In this document: piece after piece, positions 41,983 to 51,238 of the stretch
How positions within the stretch are numbered: position 1 is the stretch's first letter
Layout: every line of letters starts with the position of its first letter
NCBI GenBank assembly: GCA_002373375.1
Contig: DFLE01000042.1
Coordinates: 19,076 to 83,075, forward strand
Reading direction: 5' to 3'
Origin: Prevotellaceae bacterium UBA3627
GTDB taxonomy: Bacteria; Bacteroidota; Bacteroidia; Bacteroidales; Bacteroidaceae
DNA: 64,000 nt
Made by a program: the position numbers and the translations under genes
Notes under the pieces: generated by a model
Database searches by the model: none
What the model saw: only the letters and a program-made list of their open reading frames with translations
What the model was told of the DNA's origin: nothing

Positions 41983-43093
41983 AATTCAGTACTTGTTCTA
42001 TCACTGGAGCCATGTCAAAGTATCGGTATTGACCGAGTCTGCCGCCAAAGATGACGTCTGCCTCCTGTTCGGCAAGCTTGCGATACTGTTCTGCCAGTGC
42101 ATTGTTGCGCTCGTCATTGACAGGGTAGAACTGCTCCATACCTTCTTTGTATTCCGTAGAGTATTCTTCACTGACAACAGTCTTAGGGCAGTCGTACACA
42201 TCTTGGCCGAACATCTCAAAATGCTTGTGCTCTATGACACGTGTGTAAGGCTCATTATGTGATGTGTAGTTGATGACGGCATTGCCCTGATAGTTTGGCG
42301 TATTCTCTATGCGAGTCTTGAAGGATACCGTGCGCCAGTCAAGTTTGCCTAAACAGTAGTTGAAATACTCATCAAGAGCGCCCGTATAAACCAGTTTGTC
42401 TGCATATTTGCGCCAGTCTCTATATTCAGAATTAAAGAAATCAACGTTAGTCTTACACTCAACGCCTTCAAGCAAGCCGTCTATGAGCTTGTTATATCCA
42501 CCGATAGGTATGCCTTGATATTTATCGTTGAAATAGTTGTTGTCAAATATCATGCGAACAGGCAGACGCTTGATGATGAAGGCTGGTAGTTCGGTACACT
42601 TCCGTCCCCACTGTTTCTCAGTATATTCTTTAATGAGTTTATTGAATATATCCTTACCGACGAGTGTCAGTGCCTGCTCCTCAAGATTCTGTGGCTCGCG
42701 ACCTTTCAAGGCAGCTATTGCCTCTGCCTTCTGTTCATTTATCCTTGCCTCAGCTTCCGCCGGTGTATGGACGTCGGGCCACATACGGTTAAAGGTGTTC
42801 ATGTTGAAAGGCAGGTTGTATAGCTCGCCTTTATAGTTTGCCACAGGACAGTTAGTGTATCGGTTGAACTCAACGATGGAGTTTACGAAATCCCATACAT
42901 CCTTGTTTGACGTGTGGAATATGTGCGCCCCGTATTTATGTACGTTGATACCCTCAATATTCTCACAGAAAATGTTTCCACCAAGATGTGGACGCTTGTC
43001 TATGACAAGGCAAGTCTTACCGGATTTACGGACTTTATATGCGAAAGTGGCACCGAAAAGACCGGAACCTACTATCAGGTAATCGTATTTCAT
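41972..43093 (-). CDS. glf: UDP-galactopyranose mutase
   Basis: 373 aa flavoprotein. FAD motif YLIVGSGLFGATFAYKVRKSG (in parts) and DKRPHLGGNIF at the N-terminus, HKYGAHIFHTSNKDVWDFV near residue 53, and GRLGQYRYFDMAPVI at the end. It interconverts UDP-galactopyranose and UDP-galactofuranose, so the capsule very likely contains galactofuranose. The start overlaps the preceding stop by the ATGA pattern. Confidence 0.95.
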   Translation of the reverse strand: MKYDYLIVGSGLFGATFAYKVRKSGKTCLVIDKRPHLGGNIFCENIEGINVHKYGAHIFHTSNKDVWDFVNSIVEFNRYTNCPVANYKGELYNLPFNMNTFNRMWPDVHTPAEAEARINEQKAEAIAALKGREPQNLEEQALTLVGKDIFNKLIKEYTEKQWGRKCTELPAFIIKRLPVRMIFDNNYFNDKYQGIPIGGYNKLIDGLLEGVECKTNVDFFNSEYRDWRKYADKLVYTGALDEYFNYCLGKLDWRTVSFKTRIENTPNYQGNAVINYTSHNEPYTRVIEHKHFEMFGQDVYDCPKTVVSEEYSTEYKEGMEQFYPVNDERNNALAEQYRKLAEQEADVIFGGRLGQYRYFDMAPVIEQVLNYDL

Positions 43094-44334
43094 AATTTTT
43101 GTTCTGTCAGTTGTTTATATATATTCATTATAATATTCCCCTTGTTCTTCCAAGATAATTCAGATGATTTCTTGCGACAGTTGTCTGAGAATATCTTTAA
43201 CTCATTTCTGTTTTTATGGAAATAATTTAAGTTGTTAGCAAAGTCTTTTATAGATAGCTCTGGTGTTGATAATGGTATTTTCCTTCCCACGGTGTCATCT
43301 ATTACGGCAGACATGCCGCAGGTATCGAAACACAATACAGGTAAACCGTTGCTGATAGCCTCTAGTACCACGGTAGACGTGTCTTCGCTGACAGACGTGA
43401 AGAAGAAAAGGTGGGCAGACTGCATGGCTCTCTCCACATCATCATGGGAAGTGTTGCCATGAAGTGTTACCTGACTGTCTATGTGCAGGTTTTTTATGAG
43501 GGAAGTTACCTCTTTAACCTGTTCCTCATTACCTGTGCCATATATATGCAGGCATATTTGGGGGTTGTCTGATTGTGCGATGGCTTTTATTGCAATGTCT
43601 ATCCTTTTACGATAATCGAATTTTCCGGCCCACACGACGTTCAGAATATCTTCGTCAAACCTTCTGTTTTCATTATGGATGTAATCATTGCATCCCGTTT
43701 CCGGTATGATAACAGATTCTATTCCAGTATATTGTTTTATCGTATGATAGCTATCGGGGATGGAACTGATTAATGCATCAGCATTATTTAGGGCGTGTGT
43801 TATTCGTGGATAATACTTTATCTGTAGTATGTTTAATTTGTTCTTTATATACTGGAAGACCTTCATCTTCCAATTATTTGCATATTTCAGAGGGAACTGC
43901 TTTAATCCGCCAATGGGTCCCCAAACTATTGGAATGTTAAACTCCTTGGCAACATCATACAGACATCCTGGCTCGCGGAAACCAATCATGTTTAGTTGGT
44001 GTATTATGTCTATATGATGCTGCCGGCATATATCCCTTGCTATATTTGCCGTCTTCCGCTGCCACTTCCAGTAATACCAATAAAATCGCCAGTCACCCTG
44101 ATTCCAGCACATACGCCTCACTTTTTCTGAAACAGGATTATAGAAGAAATGTATCCTTGCCTTTAGTCCTGATGTTTTCAGTACAGCCTCTATGCGCTCC
44201 TTGAATTCACTTTCTGTTATGACATACACATCGCAATGTCTTGCAATGGCAAGAATCCAGTTCCACCCCATGCCAGGCTCACTACCCATATTGGGCGAAC
44301 ATGCGTATGCGTTGATTAGGACGTGAAGTGTCAT
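43090..44334 (-). CDS. GT4-family glycosyltransferase
   Basis: 414 aa. The start at 44332-44334 is chosen because it makes an ATGA overlap with the upstream stop and the protein then begins MTLHVLINAYACSPNMGSE, as in this GT4 subgroup; the frame opens to 44370. Donor-site region FFFTSVSEDTSTVVLEAISN (about 315-335) and PVLCFDTCGMSAVI. Confidence 0.87.
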   Translation of the reverse strand: MTLHVLINAYACSPNMGSEPGMGWNWILAIARHCDVYVITESEFKERIEAVLKTSGLKARIHFFYNPVSEKVRRMCWNQGDWRFYWYYWKWQRKTANIARDICRQHHIDIIHQLNMIGFREPGCLYDVAKEFNIPIVWGPIGGLKQFPLKYANNWKMKVFQYIKNKLNILQIKYYPRITHALNNADALISSIPDSYHTIKQYTGIESVIIPETGCNDYIHNENRRFDEDILNVVWAGKFDYRKRIDIAIKAIAQSDNPQICLHIYGTGNEEQVKEVTSLIKNLHIDSQVTLHGNTSHDDVERAMQSAHLFFFTSVSEDTSTVVLEAISNGLPVLCFDTCGMSAVIDDTVGRKIPLSTPELSIKDFANNLNYFHKNRNELKIFSDNCRKKSSELSWKNKGNIIMNIYKQLTEQKL

Positions 44335-45662
44335 ATTAAATTTGGGAATAATAAATGAATGATGTGACAATCAAATGGAATAAGTATGCGTCCTGCAATA
44401 TGAATCGGGTAAAGTAGAATAATTAATGGGTACAACCAATTACTATTATTATCTACATAATTCAATATCCTTTTGTATATATGGCTTATTGTGGGAGGAA
44501 TATATTTATTGATATGGTATGTTGCTTTACAAGATTGTGTATTGAGGAGCAGACGGTGTCTCTTCAGACAATCGTAGAAGAAAATAGAAGAAACGACACA
44601 ATACATGACTGTTCTTGCATAGTCACATGACAATATAGTGAACATGGGTGACATTGCGAGAAATTGAATTGTAAGAATCTTACCAAGTGTTATGTGTTTT
44701 TCTCTATGGCTATAGTGGAAGTTTCGGGGGCGAGGATTATATATGACAAGGAAATAAGTGAAAGCCAGCAAGGTAATGAAACCAAATAAACAATACATGG
44801 CAGTAAGTAAACCATAGTGTGTTCTGAAGTTTGTCGCAAGATGAAAATATGCGGCATCATAAAAACTCTTTGATAACCATATTACACCTTGACCAATTTT
44901 ATTTGTAGAATCATCAGGGTAGGCCTGGAACAAATCTTGCCATGACTGCCAGATAACGGAGGATATTTCGTTAGTTCCTTTATAGAAAGAGACCATTGCC
45001 ATTGTAAAGACGGGTAATAGGAAAAACATTATGTATGTAATGATTCTCCTGCCTGTCTTTTTTTCATCAACAAATAAACAGGTCAATAATAAAACTGGAA
45101 TAACAAAGAAGAAAAATGCTTCGTGTATTAATATACTTATACACATTATTATGTTTGAAAATACTGCATATATGGTATTTCTTTTCCTGAAAAATTTGCA
45201 GAAGTAAAGAAAAGAAATGTATGCGAGTATCAGGATTATAAAATCCCTGCGATATACAAAACTCATAAGCCCTGTCTCGCAGAATATGGCAAGAAAAGGT
45301 ATTATCGTGAAGCCGTATCTGTTACAGATTTTCCAAAACAAATACAGAAAAATTAAAAAAGAGATAATGTTGGTTGTGAATATACATGTCTTGACGGAGA
45401 AAGGATGGATGTCGTAACATAGGTATATCAGTTCGCCAATTATTCCCCTGCGTACAAAACCTCCCTCGTAATTAATGAGCCAGTCGCTGATGCTGAACGA
45501 GAAATAGTCTAATACCTCATTATTAAAGTTTGATGGTGTATAGAATGTAGTATATATACTACAACCTACAAGGTAAACTAATGCTCCGAAAAGGTATAGA
45601 TATACGATATTTGTGAATAAATCAGAAGCGGATATTTTATTTCCTAAGATTTTGTTTGTCAT
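44331..45662 (-). CDS. Polytopic membrane protein, capsule polymerase candidate
   Basis: 443 aa with 10-12 hydrophobic helices and a periplasmic-type loop holding WLINYEGGFVRRGIIGELIY (about 60-80), a pattern seen in membrane proteins of unknown function in capsule loci. It could be a Wzy-like polymerase; it lacks the length and two-fold layout of a Wzx flippase. Very AT-rich (few G/C third positions) compared with pfp or rha genes, a common mark of acquired capsule genes. Confidence 0.6.
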   Translation of the reverse strand: MTNKILGNKISASDLFTNIVYLYLFGALVYLVGCSIYTTFYTPSNFNNEVLDYFSFSISDWLINYEGGFVRRGIIGELIYLCYDIHPFSVKTCIFTTNIISFLIFLYLFWKICNRYGFTIIPFLAIFCETGLMSFVYRRDFIILILAYISFLYFCKFFRKRNTIYAVFSNIIMCISILIHEAFFFFVIPVLLLTCLFVDEKKTGRRIITYIMFFLLPVFTMAMVSFYKGTNEISSVIWQSWQDLFQAYPDDSTNKIGQGVIWLSKSFYDAAYFHLATNFRTHYGLLTAMYCLFGFITLLAFTYFLVIYNPRPRNFHYSHREKHITLGKILTIQFLAMSPMFTILSCDYARTVMYCVVSSIFFYDCLKRHRLLLNTQSCKATYHINKYIPPTISHIYKRILNYVDNNSNWLYPLIILLYPIHIAGRILIPFDCHIIHLLFPNLI

Positions 45663-45678
45663 ACATAAAACATTATAA

Positions 45679-46410
45679 TCAACGTAATGTGCTGCGATAC
45701 AACACTGTTACATATATTTTCAGTCGAGAAAAAAGTTTAATCAATATAGGCACTTCATTTGCGGAGTTGGACGTGTTGTCACCTCCCCATCTGTGAGCCG
45801 CGCATTTGTCATTAATCACTTGCAGCTTGTTACGTTTCTGGGCGAGAAGGTGAATGAATACATCATGTTGTGGAACATTAGGCATAGGCAAGATGAGTTT
45901 CAGTTCCTCACGTGCTATTCCGCAGCTGAAGCCATAGATAAAACCTCTGCGAGGTTTCCAAAAGCTACCAAGGGAATAAATTACGTCTCCTATGATTTTT
46001 TCGCTGTGCTCATCTATTAAATCGAAAGCGGTTGCAACAACTCCACCTTTATCTGTCAAGACTTGCAGTGTTTTGCTTATTTTATCAGAATACCACACGT
46101 CATCCTGGTCTGACAGGAAAATATAATCCCCTGTAGCATGAGACATGGCATAGCCAAAATTAGCTGTGGCAGCGTACAGGGCGGCATGGTAACGGTGCGT
46201 TTTATCCTGCCTGTGATGCAACAACCTTATTCTGTTATCATTGTAACCCTCGATTATGTTAACGGTATTGTCTGTGGAGCCATCGTCAGATATTATTATC
46301 TCAAGCTCCGCACTGGGAAATGCTGACAAATCTTGATGGAGTATGGAGTCAAGTTGTTTCTTTATATGTTTGCCACCATTGTAGGTGGCCATACAGACAG
46401 ATATTTTCAT
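45679..46410 (-). CDS. GT2-family glycosyltransferase
   Basis: 243 aa GT-A enzyme. MKISVCMATYNGGKHIKKQL, IIISDDGSTDNTVNII and the DxD at FLSDQDDVWYSDK (about 95-107). Its start overlaps the previous stop (TGATG). Adds one sugar from a nucleotide donor. Confidence 0.88.
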   Translation of the reverse strand: MKISVCMATYNGGKHIKKQLDSILHQDLSAFPSAELEIIISDDGSTDNTVNIIEGYNDNRIRLLHHRQDKTHRYHAALYAATANFGYAMSHATGDYIFLSDQDDVWYSDKISKTLQVLTDKGGVVATAFDLIDEHSEKIIGDVIYSLGSFWKPRRGFIYGFSCGIAREELKLILPMPNVPQHDVFIHLLAQKRNKLQVINDKCAAHRWGGDNTSNSANEVPILIKLFSRLKIYVTVLYRSTLR

Positions 46411-47339
46411 CAGACAGGAATATTATATCCGGGTTTATATATGGGGTGCAGTCCTAAATGTCCCATTATACCATGGAGTATGGCGAGACAATACATCTTT
46501 AATTGTTTTGTGTTGTGTTTCCTCGTGTATGTTATAAGTGAGTCATATATCTTCTTGAGGCAATATGCGAAAAAAGACGGGAGGTGATGACACCTCAGAG
46601 TATATATGTGATTGCGAATCAGATAATAGTCGCGCCATGTCGCTATTATGTTTGTCGGCTGAGCGTAGGTTATGGTGTCGTGAGTTATCTTAATTTCAGG
46701 TAACAATACAATATTGCCGTAATGTCCAATTCTATAGCTGTATTCTGTGTCATCAAAATATATGAAAAACTCTTTGAGTGGAAGTCCCGCTTTTCTGACG
46801 GCCTCAGCATTAAAACAAGATCCGACAAAAGTGGTTTCTTCAATCAAGACCTCTTGCTTGTTATAACAGTCCTTGGGCAGTTTGTATGGCAATTTGATAA
46901 ACCGGTTCTTACTGATTCGGCGGTGATCAATATCTATAGTGCCATTCAGATATACAGTACCGCAGATACAAACGGTGTCTTTTGAGTGGTTCTCTGCATA
47001 TTGTAGTACATGAAGTAAAGCATCTTTGTCTGGATAAGCATCATCATCTGATACCCATATCCAGTCCGCATTGGTATCCAAAGCCCGTTTCATACCAACA
47101 TAAAATCCACCGGCACCACCTGTGTTGACATCAAGATTGATGATTATCTTCTCAGGAATATTTGAGTTGCTGACGCTCCATTGAGACAGGTAATCATGTG
47201 TGCCGTCGGTGCTGTTGTTATTCACCACAATTATACAGTGTGGAGGGCACGTCTGTGACTCATAGCTTTGCAGAGCTTTTTGTAATTTGTTCAGTCTGTT
47301 ATATGTAACAATAACAACGCAGATATTCATGTTTTCCAT
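46410..47339 (-). CDS. GT2 glycosyltransferase, GlfT-like
   Basis: 309 aa. ICVVIVTYNRLNKLQKALQS, VVNNNSTDGT, and the acidic site WIWVSDDDAYPDKD (about 93-106). The VSDDDAYP form and the NTGGAGGFYVGMKRAL stretch resemble galactofuranosyl/rhamnosyl transferases of the GlfT group. With glf in the same operon a galactofuranosyltransferase is plausible. A close paralogue is encoded at 50333-51238. A second Met at codon 4 could be the true start. Confidence 0.82.
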   Translation of the reverse strand: MENMNICVVIVTYNRLNKLQKALQSYESQTCPPHCIIVVNNNSTDGTHDYLSQWSVSNSNIPEKIIINLDVNTGGAGGFYVGMKRALDTNADWIWVSDDDAYPDKDALLHVLQYAENHSKDTVCICGTVYLNGTIDIDHRRISKNRFIKLPYKLPKDCYNKQEVLIEETTFVGSCFNAEAVRKAGLPLKEFFIYFDDTEYSYRIGHYGNIVLLPEIKITHDTITYAQPTNIIATWRDYYLIRNHIYTLRCHHLPSFFAYCLKKIYDSLITYTRKHNTKQLKMYCLAILHGIMGHLGLHPIYKPGYNIPV

Positions 47340-47350
47340 ATTACTCTGAG

Positions 47351-48559
47351 TTATGCGGATGCGTACTCCTCACTTTCATCCATATCTTCCTCCTCTTCCC
47401 ATTCCTCTTCATAGTTACGGTTAGAGTTAAGACACAGGGCTATAAGCATACAATATCCTTGTCCCTTTCCTGAGAGGAATGATGTGTCAGCAGTTTGCTC
47501 TATCGCTAGGCAGAAGAAAGCCATCATGGCCACCCGATAGTATTTAAGGCTGTACATCTCGTTGAATGCAGTAAGACGACGTTTCCAAAACAAATAGAAC
47601 AGGATGACACCTACTACTCCGAATTGTGCCAGCGTTGGGTAGAAAGCGTCGCATATGAACACACCGTCTAACAAACGATTACCTCCAAGTCCCCATATAT
47701 TGTTCAGATGATATTCATAGTATAAAGGAGAATAGTATTTCCATGCCGCATTGCAAGCAAATGTTCCCATACCGGAGCCGAATGGGAAATAGTCCCATAG
47801 GATTTTCCATGATGTCTTATAGGTCATAGGGCGTGCGAGATTCTCATTGTCCCAGCCATCCACGTAATATACCTCAAATTTAGTCCATGTGAGCATGATG
47901 GCTACAATCATCATCAAACTGAGTGTCCACACTGTCTTTGGAGATTTGAAATCGAGTTTTTTGTTTACATAGAACATCATGGCGACAAAAGCTACGACCT
48001 CGCCCACAAACTTCATCTTAGGTGCGAGCAGACCGCTGCCAACCAAAGCAAGTGCAATAAGTTTATTCCTTTTGGTATCTTCTGAGAATAGATAGTAGCT
48101 CATGCCTGTACTGATAGCCAACTGGCCGAGAACAGGAAATTCACCACCGTTAAGGGTTTGTGGGTGGTATATTATCCATGAGCCCAATGTGGCAATCATT
48201 GCTCCGAGCATCCACTTCTTCTGTTTGTCAGTGAAACGTGGGTTGAGTATCCATGTGCAATATATGATGGAGTAGGGACGTATCTCCTGCACCAAGTCCA
48301 GCCATACGGCATCCTGCACATTTCGTCCGAAGAGTAAACCATAGACCACATAAAACGACAATACCCCAAGGAAGAACATATATTCCTTCCATGGGGTATT
48401 GTTAGTAGCCCAATGGCCACGTTTCATAAATGTGTATCCTATCAATATCACCGTCATCGCCTCATCAACAGAGGAGAAACCCGGCAAGTCATTGTAGGCG
48501 ATACATGCAGGGAAATATATTATCCAGAAAAGTGTATAGAAACGTGCTATCTGTTGCAT
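47351..48559 (-). CDS. O-antigen ligase/polymerase-like membrane protein
   Basis: 402 aa with about ten hydrophobic helices and a large loop (residues 210-300, including FPFGSGMGTFACNAAW and the helix after it), as in Wzy/WaaL-type enzymes. It is the better Wzy candidate of the two polytopic proteins here. The last 20 residues are very acidic (EEEWEEEEDMDESEEY). It would link repeat units on the periplasmic side. Confidence 0.72.
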   Translation of the reverse strand: MQQIARFYTLFWIIYFPACIAYNDLPGFSSVDEAMTVILIGYTFMKRGHWATNNTPWKEYMFFLGVLSFYVVYGLLFGRNVQDAVWLDLVQEIRPYSIIYCTWILNPRFTDKQKKWMLGAMIATLGSWIIYHPQTLNGGEFPVLGQLAISTGMSYYLFSEDTKRNKLIALALVGSGLLAPKMKFVGEVVAFVAMMFYVNKKLDFKSPKTVWTLSLMMIVAIMLTWTKFEVYYVDGWDNENLARPMTYKTSWKILWDYFPFGSGMGTFACNAAWKYYSPLYYEYHLNNIWGLGGNRLLDGVFICDAFYPTLAQFGVVGVILFYLFWKRRLTAFNEMYSLKYYRVAMMAFFCLAIEQTADTSFLSGKGQGYCMLIALCLNSNRNYEEEWEEEEDMDESEEYASA

Positions 48560-48561
48560 TG

Positions 48562-49371
48562 CTATTTCTCAAAAGGTATCTGAAACCAAGCATATTTGTT
48601 GCGTGCCCATGTGTTTTGTCCTACGGTGTAGATTATGGCGAGTAACCACAGAGGCAGCCTGTCTTTTAATGACTTATGTGTGCTTTTCGTTTGCCATGAT
48701 CCTGTATAGTTATGAGCACAGAAACTTTTCCTTGTCCTCCTGACTTTTACAGAGTTGCGGCTATTGAAGAAGTCGCCGTTGAATACATTAATATGTCTGT
48801 ATTCTTTGTGGCAGAACTCTGCAATGTCATTGATGCGTGTGAAAGTATAATTCAGCCGTGTCAGTTCATGATGGAAACGCACGGGCAGTTCTGTTACATC
48901 GTATGTGCCGTCCTTTTTGACAAAACATTTACCGTTGTATGTATCAAGTATGTCTTTTATCCATAGGCAACCTTTTTCCGCTCCTATCACGGCAGCCTCA
49001 AAGGCTCTTATCTGGTCACAGCCAATAAAGTAGGGCAGGTTAAGTAACTCGTTGAAATTCTTGTATATCAAGACATCAGCGTCAAGATATATCCCACCGT
49101 AGTTGTATAAGGCATACAAGCGTATATAGTCAGCTGCGAATGCATATTTTTTTGCCTCGTATGCCTGTTTCGTCCAAGGAGTGCTGTCTATTTCAAAATG
49201 CTTTTCTGTTAGATGCAGATTGCTGATACATGAGCAATCCTCAGGTTTTTTCCCCCATAGCCATATTTCGTAATATGCAAGTTTCTCATTCCATGTGTCA
49301 AGACAGCGCACGATGGAATCAGGGAAAGCGTCACCTGACAGCCAACAAAGGTGTATGATTTTAGGTATCAT
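48562..49371 (-). CDS. GT32-type glycosyltransferase
   Basis: 269 aa. MIPKIIHLCWLSGDAFPDSI and the DxD motif RLYALYNYGGIYLDADVLIY (about 82-101) define the OCH1/GT32-like group. Follows the fucosyltransferase-like gene by 8 bases. Confidence 0.87.
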   Translation of the reverse strand: MIPKIIHLCWLSGDAFPDSIVRCLDTWNEKLAYYEIWLWGKKPEDCSCISNLHLTEKHFEIDSTPWTKQAYEAKKYAFAADYIRLYALYNYGGIYLDADVLIYKNFNELLNLPYFIGCDQIRAFEAAVIGAEKGCLWIKDILDTYNGKCFVKKDGTYDVTELPVRFHHELTRLNYTFTRINDIAEFCHKEYRHINVFNGDFFNSRNSVKVRRTRKSFCAHNYTGSWQTKSTHKSLKDRLPLWLLAIIYTVGQNTWARNKYAWFQIPFEK

Positions 49372-49379
49372 GATAGTGC

Positions 49380-50309
49380 TCAGATGTCTTTATCTATAAA
49401 TGGAACGTTATTCATTCTTGAAGCCAACAGGGCGAAACATGACAGGTTATACAGTTCTTTTGCTCTTACCCTGTATATTTTTTCTGATTGTGACATGACG
49501 TAGAGATCAAGAAATGTTTTTAACGTTGTCTGTTGTTCTTGCTTCACTCCCGTATGGCCTAAATTGTCATGACTTAAAATATTGACGGGCAAATCCTCTA
49601 TTGCATCAAGGAACGTCTTGCTATCTGAAAACACATAAACGGTTTTGCCTTCATTTTCTGCGATGATTTCGTTTATAGCATTGCGGCATTTTTGAATAAG
49701 CGCTTGCTGTTCTTTTTCTGTTTTCAGATGATTGTCGAAAAAGGTATAGCCCTCAAATAACTCTAATGCGTTGACAAAGCGGAACTGTATTGAGACGTAA
49801 TGCTTGTCTGTAATATTTAGTGCCTCATATGCTTGGCGCAATAGTTTGCTTGGCTGGAAAAGTTCCTGAAACAACTCATGCCAATAGAACCCGGAGTCTT
49901 CAAATCTCCAGGGCATACAGTTGCCTGCGTAGTTATAGCAATGATATTGCTTATTTGGGGTAAGCGAGTTGATTTCTCTCCAGTTAGTCTCATTAATAAG
50001 TTTCGTATCGGAAAGAGAATACTCCAACTCGTCAAGTGACATCAGCCAGTCATATTTTGGGGTAAGATAATCAGACAGACAAAACGGGGTTTCGAAATAG
50101 AATTTGAAGTCATATCCATGGGCTTTCGCTACATTGTAGAGCGATATTACCGCTTTTAGTCTGTCTGCTAATCCAGGGTGAGGAACATCTGGCTCAAAGA
50201 CAAAATAAAGTATATTTCTTTTCTTAGCTTTGCCAAGGCTGAGTTTCCGCCAATACCGCATATTGTGCAGAAAGTATTTTATGTCATATTTAAGATATAC
50301 TAATCTCAT
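49380..50309 (-). CDS. Fucosyltransferase-fold-like capsular glycosyltransferase
   Basis: 309 aa. PHPGLADRLKAVISLYNVAK (about 44-63), VSIQFRFVNALELFEGY (about 165) and VYVFSDSKTFLDAI (about 225) together resemble the GT-B pattern of alpha-1,2/alpha-1,6-fucosyltransferases and NodZ-like enzymes, in which the Arg in the first part contacts GDP-fucose. The match is distant; another donor is possible. Confidence 0.55.
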   Translation of the reverse strand: MRLVYLKYDIKYFLHNMRYWRKLSLGKAKKRNILYFVFEPDVPHPGLADRLKAVISLYNVAKAHGYDFKFYFETPFCLSDYLTPKYDWLMSLDELEYSLSDTKLINETNWREINSLTPNKQYHCYNYAGNCMPWRFEDSGFYWHELFQELFQPSKLLRQAYEALNITDKHYVSIQFRFVNALELFEGYTFFDNHLKTEKEQQALIQKCRNAINEIIAENEGKTVYVFSDSKTFLDAIEDLPVNILSHDNLGHTGVKQEQQTTLKTFLDLYVMSQSEKIYRVRAKELYNLSCFALLASRMNNVPFIDKDI

Positions 50310-50332
50310 CTTATAAATTTATGTATGTGGTG

Positions 50333-51238
50333 TCACATCTTACCTAACTTCCCTTTTATACCCCGACGTATCATCTTCAGAATCATGAAGTAATCAGAGA
50401 AAGAGTATTTATGTCCCTTGAAAAAATTATAGGTTATGGCACCATATAAGTCTATGACAAATGGAAGTGTTCCGAAATATCTGAAGAAGAAGTTCCTCCC
50501 ATATTGATGGCAGAAATAGGCTGTATTACGGAAATGATACTTAAGTTTCCATTTGTTTCTTATAATAGTTTCTTTTTTTGACAGAGTGTTTTGATGACAG
50601 TATTTCTCCATAATAGCGTTGCTGACCACTTTCACCTTGTATCCTGCAAGTATTGCCCTGTAAGAGTAATCTGTGTCATCATAGAGAATGAACAGGTCTT
50701 TATTAGGAAGACCAATGCTTTCCACCACCTCGCGTCTTATTAATGGTCCCTCGAAAGCCATTCCTTCAATCTCAACAGTTTCATTGTTATTAAGCATTTC
50801 AGCCTCCAGACTGTCATCAAATATGTATTTGAGTGGATTGGATAGGTTTTGTTTTCTGGTTTCAGAAATAAAAGCCTTACCATCCATCAAACGTTTGGGA
50901 CATAATATACCTGTTTTGTCCTCTGCGGTATAGTGCAGAATAAGCTGCTCTAAACACTGAGAAGTAGGGAATACATCATCATCCATGCACCATATCCAGT
51001 CAGATTTTGTGGTCAAGGCTTCTTTTATGCCTCTGTAGAAACCACCAGCACCACCTACGTTATCTTGATGTATGGTGATAAGAGATTCTTGAGAATCCAG
51101 CCATTCCTTGGTACCATCTGTCGCTCCATTATTGATCACTATAATCTTGTCAACTGGTACGGTCTGCGATTTAAGAGCGGTTATAACCCGTTTGAGCAGT
51201 TCTAACCTGTTATATGTTACTACTACCGCAACTATCAT
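50333..51238 (-). CDS. GT2 glycosyltransferase, GlfT-like paralogue
   Basis: 301 aa. IVAVVVTYNRLELLKRVITA, INNGATDGTKEW, WIWCMDDDVFPTSQ (about 81-94). Shares the NVGGAGGFYRGIKEAL stretch with the protein at 46410-47339, so the two are paralogues. Galactofuranosyl or rhamnosyl transfer are both reasonable guesses. Its stop overlaps nothing; the following gene begins 23 bases away. Confidence 0.82.
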   Translation of the reverse strand: MIVAVVVTYNRLELLKRVITALKSQTVPVDKIIVINNGATDGTKEWLDSQESLITIHQDNVGGAGGFYRGIKEALTTKSDWIWCMDDDVFPTSQCLEQLILHYTAEDKTGILCPKRLMDGKAFISETRKQNLSNPLKYIFDDSLEAEMLNNNETVEIEGMAFEGPLIRREVVESIGLPNKDLFILYDDTDYSYRAILAGYKVKVVSNAIMEKYCHQNTLSKKETIIRNKWKLKYHFRNTAYFCHQYGRNFFFRYFGTLPFVIDLYGAITYNFFKGHKYSFSDYFMILKMIRRGIKGKLGKM

